Positions 33,961 through 44,933 of a stretch of 64,000 nt of DNA are shown here, piece after piece. The notes under the pieces are model-generated. The model was not told the origin of the DNA, did not search any database, and saw only the letters and a program-made list of their open reading frames with translations. Within the stretch, counting starts at the first letter, position 1. Every line of letters begins with the position of its first letter. The DNA is from Castanea sativa. Its lineage: Eukaryota > Streptophyta > Magnoliopsida > Fagales > Fagaceae. The stretch spans positions 2,790,001-2,854,000 of the forward strand of contig NC_134022.1 in NCBI RefSeq assembly GCF_040712315.1. The letters are read 5' to 3'. Made by a program: the position numbers and the translations under genes.

Positions 33961-34271
33961 TTCATACTCCATGTGAAGCTAGTGATCCTGGAACAAATGG
34001 CATCTCATCACCCTATAAGGAAGGTGAGGTCAGGGACTCAATCCGTGCAGGTGTGGGTTGCGTTGTCTATTTTAGCTATCAAAATAAAGAAATTTGTGGT
34101 GTATCCAGTGGCACTGTGTCAAACAAAACTAAGTTCACAATAACCGAATCTGTGCAGAAACTTCAAGATGATCCACACATGTTAGGGACGAAGAACAAAG
34201 AACAGGAGGACAAACATAATGTTCCGATGATTCAGAAAAACAAAGTAGGTGGCTTCAAGTCTGAACCAAGG
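33961..34271 (+). pseudogene. Candidate exon C of a split host gene
   Basis: A T-rich tract ending TCTGTTTCTTAG is a good acceptor. From 33963 the frame is open for over 100 codons (HTPCEASDPGTNGISSPY, EGEVRDSIRAGVGCVVYFSY, KFTITESVQKLQDDPH, QKNKVGGFKSEP) up to a possible donor AAG/GTATAA at 34271. It has gene-like composition but no family that I recognise. It begins 77 bp after the Copia 5' LTR. With the exon-like segments at 22017-22436 it may be one gene split by the Copia. Confidence 0.4.
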
Positions 34272-34492
34272 TATAACCTTTTTCTTTTTTCAATGGATTT
34301 CGCTGCCAATGTAAAACAAATCCATCTTAAACTTGTGAATGAAATCCAGTTAAAATGAGTACATGGCAAATTTTTAGTGTTATATATAAAATTCTGATTA
34401 TCAAGGATATAGTTATAACTATCAATCTATCATGTTATAAGATGTCTAGCTTTTGGTTAAATGTTATATACCTTAAATTATTAAATCAAGCA

Positions 34493-34940
34493 GATCTCAC
34501 TTGAGCGTAATTGTCGGTCATCAAAGAAGATACTCAAGCAACCATCCCTTCTCATCTTATCATTGTTATATATGGTTACCTAGAAAGGGAATTTAGTCAA
34601 GAAGTTCATGGAAATTATGAACTCAAATAGAGTGCAGAAAAGTGCTTGGTTTCAGGTCAATGTAATCCAGGTGAGATAGAAATTACTTTTGAGTCTTTGT
34701 TTCCATATTTTTATCTACTTATAAGTATTAACTCAATTACTTTAGGCCAGTATCATGCTTCAAGCATTCCAAAGATTGACCACGACAGCCATTCCCAACT
34801 TTAAACAGAGAAGCAAACAACTGAACAGATTCTATGGCATCAACAAGCTGTTTATGGTATTTTGTGTCAAATGAGAAGTCAGCATGTTACCCGGGCTTCC
34901 CATCTGCCATCAACTAAGGATGTCCTAATATTTTTGCTAC
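34493..34940 (+). pseudogene. Further exon-like segments, with stops
   Basis: One segment after AAATCAAGCAG reads ISLERNCRSSKKILKQPSLL but hits a stop at about 34580, then continues open to a donor-like CCAG/GTGAGA at 34670. A second starts after ACTTTAG (34745) with QYHASSIPKIDHDSHSQL followed by a stop. These look like decayed exons downstream of exon C. Beyond them, to 35184, nothing is recognised. Confidence 0.25.
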
Positions 34941-35184
34941 ACTAGGCAAAGTTAACAATGAGAATCTTCGTTTGTACTTTATTTCTTTGCATCTTTCTCA
35001 GTTTCTGGTATTCTGCATTAATAATGGTATCATCATCATTTGCATTTGATCACTTATGGTTCACTGTTGGATGGAAAATAGCCAACAATATTCATGCTAG
35101 AAGTATTGTTAGTTGAAAGTTGACTTGAAAGTCATTTTATTGATAAGAATACATGCACTGAACCAGAAGACAACTTAGAAATCT

Positions 35185-36255
35185 TTATTCCCCAATATAA
35201 CCACCCACACCCCCAAACAGTACTAGGTGCTGATCTGCACCTACTCTTCCTTCATCAATAACTTGATATTGTACAATATCTGAAAAACTTTCGGTATCAA
35301 CAGCATTCACAACATAATCAATCTCATTAATTGTTTTAATTTTCCTGCAACATGCATCATATTTGGTGTTTTCTTCTAACCTTTCACTATACCCAGAGCC
35401 CATGGGAGGGCTAGGCACACCAGGAGGACTAAAAACCTCTCCTCCCCATTCAACGTAATTAGCACCGTCTCCTAAAGCAGTGAATACATTTTTTGGCCAA
35501 AATCCGATTACAGTTTCATCTTGACCAAATTTTAGAAACCAGTTTCCATTGCTAGAATCCTATCATTCAAGAGAAAAAACACAAACACAGGAAGTAAGAA
35601 CAAATTATGTGCTTTTTTGTATCATACTTGATGCACAAAGAGGTTAGTACCAAAGAAACACACACATGCGCACGCACACATCTATATAAACACACACACA
35701 CATATACTTATTTATTTACCTATTTACCCAAAAAAGCATGAATTTCATGTCAAATTGCTGTTCTGTCGTTGAAATTGGTGCTATAGGAATGCCGAGAGGA
35801 ATATCCGTACTTATAGGAATTATTGATTTACAAAGTGTATTGAAGTATGAGGAACTCGACGTCTGTAGATGGAAACAACAATATTAAAAGGTAGGTAAAT
35901 ACCACAGTTTATTATATAATTAATAGAACAACACACGAATAGGAAAAATATATTAATTACTTTTGTAAATGTGTATAGTCGGGTTTGAGTATCGTTGTAT
36001 AAGGTTGGATTTACCTAAGACAAAAAGAAATGAGTATTAGATTTAACAAGCTCATATACATATATAAATACATATTGTAAACTTGTTTCCTCTGTCACTT
36101 ACTGTCCATCCAACTTCTATGCTCTCTGGACCATTAAGAACCTTTATGCGAGCAGAACTATATTGAGTTCCTTCAACTTTTGGGTTATATATGCTGATAA
36201 TTGCGGAACCTCCATGGTACACAATGTTCGTATTTTTTTTCTGCACTATAGCATA
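35185..36255 (-). CDS. Neprosin-domain (DUF239) protein, C-terminal exons
   Basis: Four minus-strand exons join in phase 0 with GT...AG borders: 36255-36103, 36014-35961, 35862-35728 and 35559-35185 (stop). Together they give about 238 codons. They read AIVQKKNTNIVYHGGSAIIS, GWT|VNPTLYNDTQTRLYTF, STDIPLGIPIAPIS, DSSNGNWFLKFGQDETVIGF, VEWGGEVFSPPG and PSPPMGSGY. These are the neprosin-type glutamic peptidase domain blocks (YHGxxAxISIYNP, GWTVNPxLYxD, WGGEVF, MGSG). No stop or frameshift was found in these exons. The N-terminal signal peptide and activation domain are not visible within 1 kb upstream. A plausible preceding exon ends at 37293 (CCTGGTACTCAC/GTGAGT) but is cut by a repeat. Neprosins are secreted proline-cleaving proteases, and many plant copies are of unknown role. 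This one may be a 5'-truncated gene. Confidence 0.8.
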
Positions 36256-37292
36256 CTGAGAATAAATATATAACATTTTAAAGCAATCATATGAAAATTA
36301 ATCTTAAAGGAAAATGTGTGATTATTCTTAGTGTTACTCGTCCAACTCTATTTGCACATTGAGTATGTGTGTGCTTATGCACTTCAAGCCAAATTAATAA
36401 TCATCAATCACACCATATTAACAGCAAACTCTTTTCTTTTCTTTTTTGGGTGCGATTTATATGCTAAATTTGTAGGAAACTATAAATATATTTGCATGTC
36501 ATTGAAGATCAAATCAATATATTTAAAGCCAAAGAATACCATGAGATTTTTCAAATTCATTGAAGACAATATCATGTCATTGATTGTTAAAGAAAATTAT
36601 GAGATTGGCTAATGAATCAAAAGATTAATTTCTAAGGAGAGGTAATGGTGCAACCCACTCTTTTTGCTATGAAAATAGATGATGTAAGGAAACTAAAAAA
36701 ACTAATCACGCCGAACCGTGGCTTTCATGGTTAGTTTGGTACAGTTTTGTTAGTGTATTAGTCTGTATTGGTTTTAAATCTAGCAAAACTGAGAAACTCC
36801 CCCTTCAACTCGACCAAACCTGACCGATATCAATGCTTGAAGACCATTGTAGTGTATTATTATTATTATTTTTTTGAGTAAAATTGTAGTGTATTATTAA
36901 GTTAAGTGAATGAGACATTGTATCACTTTCTGCTTTTGTTCCTTGTGTGTTGATAAGAACTACATACACTCTCATGTATTCTCTCCCTTTTCTCTCCTCT
37001 TTTATCCCAAAAATTATCAAATTTGTTCACGTCACAAAATAATCAATCACATATTCATTGGACCTTTGAAATAATTAATATGGTATTGGATTGGGTTGGG
37101 GTGTATTAATTAAAACTTACAGGGGGAAATGAAAATAATTCACACACAGCTATTGCTTGACATAATTAGATATTTATTTTCCTATCAAAAGAAAATAATA
37201 CACAAAAAATGAACCAACTACTACAACACAAAAATATATGCAAATGTATGAAATAAAAATAAATAAATTAGATTGTAGTAATGATAACTCAC
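36256..37292. other. Intron or intergenic DNA upstream of neprosin exons
   Basis: AT-rich, with no conserved frame. If the exon ending at 37293 is real, this is one long intron. Otherwise it is spacer. Confidence 0.35.
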
Positions 37293-37336
37293 GTGAGTAC
37301 CAGGTCTATCAATAGTGAGCGGTTTATAACAATTTA
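37293..37336 (-). pseudogene. Possible upstream neprosin exon, truncated
   Basis: Read on the minus strand, the segment ends YKPLTIDRPGTH/GTGAGT in phase 0 with the next exon, which starts YAIV. Neprosins often have GHxYA at this junction. Open sequence upstream runs directly into the CTCGAG-type repeat at 37337, so the exon appears cut. Confidence 0.35.
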
Positions 37337-37530
37337 TCCATGTGGAACTCAAGTAGGAGAAACTTGAGTTCCATATACGTAGATCTGGATTTGAAGAAGA
37401 AGAAAAAGAAGAAGAACGCTGGAACTTGAGTCTTTATTCCACATCAGCTTACCACTACTTGCAACTCAAGTATTAGAGACTCGAGCTCTACATTCAACTT
37501 GAGTCTTAGAGTCTCGATATGCTAATTTGC
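37337..37530. repeat. CTCGAG/CTTGAG palindrome cluster
   Basis: It begins with GGAACTCAAGTAGGAG and AAACTTGAGTTCC as an inverted pair. After a GAAGAA-rich spacer come AACTCAAGTATTAGAG, ACTCGAGCTC and ACTTGAGTCTTAGAGTCTCGA. It is the same kind of sequence as 20100-20345 and 63770-63905. Confidence 0.5.
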
Positions 37531-37655
37531 TAAGTAGTTTTGCAAACTCTACAATTAATTAAAATATTCTAAAAATATTGTTAAAAGCAAAAATATCCAT
37601 GAAAACTGTCAAAGATTTGGTAAAACTGGTTTCATTGAATTAACTCACAACTGAT

Positions 37656-38354
37656 TGCATGGTTTGTAAATTGAACAAGTCTCTATATGGACTTAAGCAA
37701 GCCTCGAGACAATGGTTTGCTAAGTTCTCTAACACTTAGGTACAATTGGGGTTTATTCAATCTAAATCAGACTACTCTCTCTTTACATGACAGCAATGAC
37801 ATTCATTCATGATTCTTTTCGTTTATGTGGATAATGTTTTAATAGCTAGTAATGATAAAGGAGAGTTAGATCAGTTTAAGTTGTTGCTAGATCAAAGGTT
37901 TAAGCTCAAGGACTTAGGTGAACTCTTTCTTGGATTAGAAGTTGCTGGATCACATCAAGGGATAGCACTTTGTCAAAGAAAGTACACTCTTGAAGTCTTG
38001 AATGATACTGGCCTACTTGGTTGCAAACCTGTTAAGATACTTATGGAGCAGAATGTCAGATTAAGCAAATATGAGGGAGAAGAACTTAAAAACCCAGATG
38101 CATACAAGAAGTTGGTTGGAAGATTGTTGTACTTAACAATCACTAGACCATACATTATTTATGCAGCACATAAGTTGAGTCAGTATATGGCTAAACCAAG
38201 AAAGTCTCATCTGGATGCAGTGCAAAGAATTCTGCAGTACTTGAAAAATGAACCAGAGAAAGGGCTTCTGTTTTCTTCCAATACTGAAATTCATGTCAAA
38301 GGCTTTGTTGATTCTAACTGGGCATCAAGCTCTGATATATATCAAAGATATTGA
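37656..38354 (+). pseudogene. Copia RT-RNase H fragment
   Basis: The plus strand reads [29 protein letters not shown] and, after two stops, FVYVDNVLIASND with the catalytic YVDD changed to YVDN. It continues GLLGCKPVKILMEQN, YLTITRPYIIYAAHKLSQYM and ends in the RNase H start (VKGFVDSNWASSSDI) at 38354. It is closely related to the Copia at 47848-54632. No LTR, primer site or other domain flanks it, so it is an isolated fragment. Confidence 0.9.
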
Positions 38355-38971
38355 ACACACGTGCTACACTAATCGTAATTAACATACACGCGTGTAAAAA
38401 CTAATAACAAAATCAACTACAAGTCGTATAGGTATTTGTCTAACGACAGCTACTGTCGTTTTGTCTCTTGTATAGAAATACTGCTGCACTTTGTCTCTGG
38501 TATAGAAGCACTGCTGCTCTTGTCACCTCTCTAATTTCTTCTTATCTTGATAAAAACTGAGTTATATATTAATCCAAACACGTGTTTTGGGAGAACGTTT
38601 TTGACACCAACCGGGTTGACAAATGAGAGGTTTCAAAGGAACTCAGCTGGGTGTGATGAATAGGAGCAATATAAATACATTAAGGTTTTCTTAGATGCAA
38701 TGTGAGCTTGAGGTGACCCATGATAGGGGCGGTGGTGGATCCGTTAGTGATTGTTAACCCATCACTAGTTTCGGAATGGGATAAAATTTTTTTAGCAAAT
38801 TCTTAGCTTATTTGTCTCTTTTGAGGAGAAAACTAGGAAGTTACTCCCAGATATTGAACATAGATGGAGAAACAAAGCTGGCCTGACACTTAACTTTTAA
38901 AGAAATCAGAGTAAGAGAACCACCAAATCTGGCTGTTTCCATTTCTGTTTCGGTGAATTACCCCAAAAAAA
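38355..38971. other. Spacer with a small tandem repeat
   Basis: Two copies of about 38 bp (TTGTCTCTTGTATAGAAATA and TTGTCTCTGGTATAGAAGCA, each followed by CTGCTGC) lie at 38459-38520. Otherwise no gene or element border was recognised. Confidence 0.45.
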
Positions 38972-40363
38972 AGGGGCGGAGGTAAGTACAAGGGGGATCC
39001 GGATCCTCTCCATTTCTATTTGAAATGGAGAGTGTCCAGTTAAGGGTTAGGATTTGCTTAAAAAGAATCTAAGGTCTACAAAGTGTCACCTCAATTAAAA
39101 GTTTTTAACTTAACCAAATAATAAATAACTATGGCAACCAAAGTTAACTATGGTCCAAAAACAAAAAAAACACCAGATCCTTGTATCTGGATTTTGGATC
39201 CCCTTCAAGACTCAGTTTTTCAACCCCAACTGCCCATCAACCACCAGCCACCATCTTTTTCCTTCCATTGCTGCCTCTGAAACATTGAGGGAATAATAGC
39301 AAAGATGGTGGCTGGTGGCTGGTGGCTGGTGGGCAGTTGGGATTGAAGAACTGAATCTTGAAGGGGATCCAAAATCCAGATACAAGGATTTGGTGCTTTT
39401 TTCTTTTTTTTGGACCATAGTTAACTTTGGTTACCATAGTTATTTGTTATTTGGTTAAGTTAAAAACTTTTAATTGAGGTGGCACTTTGTAGACCTTAGA
39501 TTCTTTTTAAGCAAGTCATAACCCTTAACTGAACACTCTCCATTTCAAATAGAAATTGAGAGGATCCGGATCCGTACAAGGGTGGGGGGCCATGCCCCCA
39601 TTTGAATTTTTTTTATTATATAATTATTTTAATGTTTTTAATATTTAGTCTACAAAAATAAGAGTTGCCCTCCAAATATTTGAATTAGTACAATGATGTT
39701 CTTATAAGAAATAATTGGTTTAATAATTATAGAGATATAACTTTATTTTTCGCAATTCTATTTTTTGTTGTAAAATGCGTTCTTATATCTATTAAATATT
39801 TGATAAAGTTTGGTATTAAACATATTTGAATTTATATTTTTCAACTCATTATGTGGGCTATTAACAAGTCATTGACTCATTAAAAAATTGTCACTAAAAC
39901 TACACATGAAATGCGTCTTTAGTTGTCACATAATAAATCAAAGCAAGATAGTTTCAAATATATTTAGAGCCTAATTTATTCTACCAAGTTTTGGATCATT
40001 TATGTTTTTGAGAATTTCATTAGTTGAATTGAAAGATTTTTTACTTACTTTAATATAAATTTTGATAATTTGTATTTAGAATGAAATTTTTTAAGAATTT
40101 GACAATAAAAATGAAAAATTAATTTTATCTTATGAAAGGTCGCCATCAAACATAATTTTGATTGAAAATACTAAATATTTTTTTTGGTGTGTGTGTATAT
40201 ATATAACTTATTAAATAAAAAAGTATATGTATATATAATCAAAAAGCATATGTGCATATATATGCGTGTGTGTGTGTGTGTGTGTGTGTATGGTGCTTGT
40301 CTTGGTAGATATATTAGCGTAACAACTTGGCCCTCTAAATAAAAATTTCTAGCTCTACCCCTG
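38972..40363. mobile_element. Possible hAT-like shell around the foldback element
   Basis: The left end AGGGGCGGAGGTAAG and the right end CAGGGGTAGAGCTAG (reverse complement) are similar, and both resemble hAT-type termini (CAGGGGCGG...). Near 39584-39600, GGGGGGCCATGCCCCC forms a short palindrome. A TSD is not visible, so the borders are tentative. It contains (TG)n at about 40264-40290. Confidence 0.4.
38995..39573. mobile_element. Foldback transposon, 579 bp, with 9-bp TSD
   Basis: The arms of about 255 bp (38995-39250 and 39320-39573) are near-perfect inverted copies. The tips are GGATCCGGATCCTCTCC and its reverse complement. Each arm also contains a smaller palindrome at the tip, around CTCCATTTCTATTTGAAATGG. 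The loop holds GGTGGCTGGTGGCTGG repeats. GTACAAGGG flanks both ends exactly (38986-38994 and 39574-39582). A 9-bp duplication and long terminal repeats are the Mutator-like signature. No coding capacity. Confidence 0.9.
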
Positions 40364-40567
40364 ATTATATGTTAATAAATCTGGAGATGTTGTTTGTTTG
40401 TTTGCAAGAGACAAACAAGAGTGGTGGAATGGAAAGGAAAGGAAATGATAGAAGAAGCAAATGGTTTTATTTATTTGAGCTTTTTTGTGATTGGTTGGTG
40501 GGGAATTGCATGGTGTTTATAATTATGAGAAGATTCCAAACAGTAACCTGCACCAGAAACTCATGCC

Positions 40568-41421
40568 CAGTGCCGGCTCAAGGCCTAGGCAACTCAGGCC
40601 TAGGCCTAAGGCCCCACAACCAAAAAAAAAATTCCCTACTAAAAAAGGCCCCATTTCCATTTGTAAATGCCTAAAATTTTATAAAAATATAAATTTTTTT
40701 AAATAATTAGTACTTTTTTTAAAAGTGATGTTAAAGACACTACAAATTTTACTATAGGTTTAAGTTTAAATTTAACTAACATGTCACCAATCACATAAAA
40801 AATTAATTCAAACACAAATAAATTAAGTTGTTGAATTTTATCAATTACAGTCATTATCACATTATATTGTGAACATTTTTAAAACCAATTGTTCATTTCT
40901 AACAAGGCTTCCAAAATAGGAGACCAATAGAAATTAAAACCAATTGAAACCCTAAAATGTTTCAAAAAAAATGTTGCAAATGTGATAGAACATCAATGAT
41001 GACTAATCTCCTCTAATAGTTTGTAATCTTAATTTTTGTAAACTAATATCTTACAAAACCACGCACCAAATAATATTTATCTATCTCTTTCTCTTAAAAA
41101 GAATATATAAATTAAAATTTAGGTTACAACTGTACTTAACTATGCATAGTTATATATCCAAGTTATAGTAAGTTTCTTTTTTAAAAAAATAATATTTTTT
41201 CTAGTTCTCTTTGTTTAAATTTATGGTTTAACTATGATATTCAATCCTTTGTATGAAATTAACCTTAGTTTAATTATTATTATTCATCAATTTCTGTATT
41301 TACATCAAATTAGTCTTAATTTAATTTGTATTATATATATTTATTTAATTAATGTTTACATATAAAAAAGCCTCATATAAATTTTTTGCCTTAGGCCCCA
41401 AATTTTGTTGGGCCGGCCCTG
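40568..41421. mobile_element. hAT-type non-autonomous element, 8-bp TSD
   Basis: The ends CAGTGCCGGCTC and CAGGGCCGGCCC (reverse complement) are flanked by identical CTCATGCC (40560-40567 and 41422-41429). Just inside are GGCCTAGGCCTAAGGCCCC on the left and TTGCCTTAGGCCCC on the right. The 854-bp interior is AT-rich without a transposase. If one TSD copy is left out together with the element, the L1 endonuclease frame runs through the SDHFP motif, so the insertion point is exact. Confidence 0.9.
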
Positions 41422-41429
41422 CTCATGCC

Positions 41430-41880
41430 TCGAAAGTTATCAGACCATTTTCCAGTCTTGTTATGTGGCTCCGATCAGAAGGATTGATTGGTGGAGGCAA
41501 TACAATAATCAGGTTCAGGGGTTCCCTAGTTTTATCTTGGCTCAAAAGCTGAAGTGTTGAAGAACGATTTGAGTGTATTTGGAATAAAGAGGTCGTTGGA
41601 GATGTGCGGGTGAAAAAAAAAAAATCTTGTTGCGGGAGTTACTCTTCTAGATAGTTTGCAGGAGGTGAGAAGTTTAACAAGTGAGAAATTCTTAGGAGGG
41701 AGGCAGTCAAAGCTGATTTAGAGACCGTTTTGCTTATGGAGGAGATTATTTGGCGACAGAATTCACGAGCTGTGTACATTAAGGAAGGTGACAGGAATAT
41801 GCTTCTTCTTTTTTTACAGATTGGCTAATTCACACAGGAGGAACAATTTCATCGGTAGTCTTCAGGTGGGGGATAGCATT
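41430..41880 (+). pseudogene. L1 endonuclease end and linker
   Basis: Reads KLSDHFPVLLCGSD, then QGFPSFILAQKLKVLKNDL-like sequence in shifted frames. It resembles the WWNGYSFVGLPSFILAQKLK linker in the second L1. Several frameshifts. Confidence 0.65.
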
Positions 41881-43140
41881 TCAGTTGACCAAGAGGAGAT
41901 TCGGAATAGTTTTGAGCTGTGACTTATTCCAGGAACCTCAATCTTGGCATCCTAAACTAGATGGAATTCAGTTTGACATGTTGGAAGATGGAGAAGCAAT
42001 AGAGATAGAGAATTTATTCACAGAAGAAAAGGTATTTCAAGCTTTATACTCTGTTGATAGTGATAAGGCTCAAGGTCTTGATGACTTTACTATAGATTTC
42101 TTTCAGAAATGTTGGAATGTGGTGAAGGGTGATATTATTTGGTTCTTTCACAATTTCCATCATAGAGAAATGTTTGAGAGAAGGCTCAATCCCACTTTCA
42201 TATCTCTTATTCCAAAAAAAAGTAGGGGCTGTGGAGTTAAAGGATTTCAGGCCTATTAGCCTCATTGGAAGTGTATACAAAATATTGGCTAAAGTTCTTG
42301 CGAATAGGGTGAAGAAGGTGTTAGACAAACTAATATCCAACACTCCAAATGCTTTTGCGGGCAGCAGACAAATTTTAGATTCAGTATTAATCGCAAATGA
42401 GTGTGGATAGTCCACTTTGATCTGGAGTTCTAGGGGTTAGGTGCAAATTGGACCGGAGAAGGCTTATGACCATGTTAATTGGGAGTTCCTTTATTATTTA
42501 TTTCAAAGATGTGGCTTTGCAGAGAAATGGAGGCGTTGGATCCAATTTTGTATTTTTAGGGTGCGATTTTCTACAATTATTAATGGTACTCCTAAAGGCT
42601 TCTTTTCCAGTACTTGTGGGTTGCGACAAGGTGATCCCATTTCACCATTGTTGTTTGTTTTGGTAATGGAGGCATTTGGTAGATTGATGTTAAAAGCAAA
42701 GGAGGAAGGTTATATAGATGGTTTCCCAGTCTATGCATCTGGTGGGGACTCTACGTCTATCTCTCATTTCTCGTTTGCAGATGATACATTGTCTTTTGTG
42801 ATGCAGATATAGATCAGATACACCATCTCAGATACATTTTGTTGTGTTTTGAGGCTGTTTCTGGCCTTTATATTAATCTGGCTAAGTCTGAGATGGTACC
42901 TATTGAGATGGTTGCTAATATAGAGAGTGTGGATGGTTTTCTGGGTTGCAGTAATTCCTCTCTTCCTATGAAGTATTTGGGTCTAGATGCTTCTTACAAA
43001 TCCTGTAGTATCTAGGATGGGATTGTTGAGAAAATGGAGAAGTTAGTGGGTTGGAAGAAATTATATCTTTCAAAGGGCGGTCATTTGACTTTGATAAAAA
43101 GTACACTATCTAATCTCCTTACATAATTTTTATCCCTTTT
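41881..43140 (+). pseudogene. L1 reverse transcriptase core
   Basis: The blocks are LFTEEKVFQALYSVDSDKAQ with [12 protein letters not shown] (41885-42259), [20 protein letters not shown] (42236 on, shifted frame), [31 protein letters not shown] and [10 protein letters not shown] (42441-42812). FADD is intact. A frame break follows, then the [10 protein letters not shown] and [14 protein letters not shown] region to about 43140. Confidence 0.85.
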
Positions 43141-44260
43141 TCTAATACTAGCCAGTGTTGCTAAGAAGTTAGAGAAGATTCAGTGGGATTTTTTGAGGGG
43201 AGGTCTTTATGGCGAGCACAAATTCCACTTGGTTGGTTGGTTTACGGTGTTTAAGCCAATACAACAAGGGGGATTTGGCATCAGCAAACTGTTATGTTTC
43301 AATCGTGCCTTACTGGGTAAATAGTTATGGAGATATGGTTTGGAACCAGAGTCTCTTTGGAGGAAAGTCATTGATAGCAAATATGGTTATGATATTTGTC
43401 AGTGGACTCCAAAGAGGTGCAAGGGACTTATGCGGTGGGGCTTTGGAATTATATTAGAAAGGGATGGGATCAGTTTGCTTCACACATCCAATATGAGGTA
43501 GGGGATGGTTCCCAAGAGTTGTTTTGGAAGAATCATTGGGATGGTAATAGTTCCTTTCAAGATAGACATCCGGAGCTGTTTAGATTTACTAGAGACAAAG
43601 ATGCTCGAGTCTTTGACTGTATGGAATGGGTACATGGCAAGGCACACTGGAGACCTATTTTTATTTGAGATATTCAAGATTGGGAGTTGGAGTCTATGAC
43701 TCAGTTTTTAGATGATTTGTATGCTGCACAGGTTGGTTCATCTGGTGGTGATAAGCTGGTTTGGCTCCCTTCCACCAAAAAAGGGTTTCAAATCAAGAGT
43801 TATTACACAGTGATCAGTACTAGAGCAGCTCATACTCTTAATTTTCCTTGGAAGTGTGTTTGGAGAGGTATTTCCGCACCTAGTATCCTTATTTGTCTAG
43901 GAGGCAACACTGGGATAAATTCTAATGGCAAATAACCTCTGTAAAAGGGGTATTGTAATCATGGATTGGTGTTGCACATGTAAATCATCTGGTGAAACAT
44001 TAAGTAATCTGTTGTCCTATTGTTCAATTGCCTATGATTTGTGGGGCTTTTTTTTTCTCCTGCACCATCAGGATTGCTTGGGTCATACCAAATTCAATCA
44101 AGTCTATGGAGTCTTGAAGTGGAATGATAGGGTGCCATAGGTATGGAACTATATGGCGGGCAGGGCCAGCCTGTATTCTATGGTGCATTTAGAGAGAGAA
44201 ATCTGTGGAAATTTGTGGAGAAGAAGCTTTCTATACCGAATCTCATGTTTCTTTTCTTGA
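43141..44260 (+). pseudogene. L1 C-terminal region with zinc-cluster remnant
   Basis: Frames in sequence contain SVAKKLEKIQWDFL-like text, GVYGVLKPIQQGGFGISKLL-like text, GLWNYIRKGWDQFASHIQYE, EVGDGSQELFWKNHWDG and LVWLPSTKKGFQIKSYYTVI. They end with NLCKRGIVIMDWCCTCKSSG and TLSNLLSYC, a zf-RVT remnant. No RNase H, like the second L1. Confidence 0.75.
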
Positions 44261-44456
44261 AAACTCTCTTTGAATGGGTGACACTATCTCAGCCTTTTTT
44301 CTTATGGATTTTTTCGACTCCTTGTACTTGTATCCCTAATCTTATAGCTTCCTTTTCTATCTTTGGTTTCTTTCTATTTTTTAAATCTCTGAATACTTCC
44401 AGTATACACTTCTCCAAATTTAATAATTTACAATTACTTATCAAAAAAAAAAAAAA

Positions 44457-44933
44457 CACCTCCTTTTTCATCTTGATAAGCTATTTGATTTTAGTTGTGC
44501 AAGAAGATCAACCTAACTTGATGGCCTATTCAGTTTTGCTGTTGGTTTGGTTTTTACATGTACGAGTGAGTAATTGGTCTATAAATTAATTGTTTAATTT
44601 AATATATCTTTTTGTACCCTACTCACATTTCACTTTATAAGATTGGAAGACTTGGTTTGCATAGAATCCTTATGAGATAGGTTATACTCATTCAGTGCTG
44701 TTTTATTGTTGTTCTATTCCATTTTGGAATACCCTAAAATGAGTTTCTTTTGGGAAGTCAATTAGTAACAAAATTTTGTAATTAATCAAACTTCTTTTGG
44801 TTATCTTTTTTTTTGCTGATTCAAGTTACTCTCTCTATGAATTAATCATAATTGGAAAACTATGTAATATATTCTATGATTTTTTTTTAAAGTAATAATG
44901 ATAATAATAATCTCTAAGCCTATCAACAATATC
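44457..44933. other. Spacer
   Basis: Nothing recognised between the L1 tail and the RPT2 fragment. Confidence 0.35.

Larger units (their letters stand above)
40369..44456 (+). mobile_element. Third L1 LINE, decayed, interrupted by a hAT element
   Basis: ORF2 pieces begin with an endonuclease scrap (DVVCLQET-like, near 40385) and continue past the inserted hAT into SDHFPVLL, then RT and the C-terminal region. It ends in the usual TTATC followed by poly(A) (about 44437-44455). There are many stops and frameshifts. RT blocks are very close to those of the L1 at 22613-28890, so the two are relatives in opposite orientation. The 5' part of the endonuclease and all of ORF1 are absent. Confidence 0.8.
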
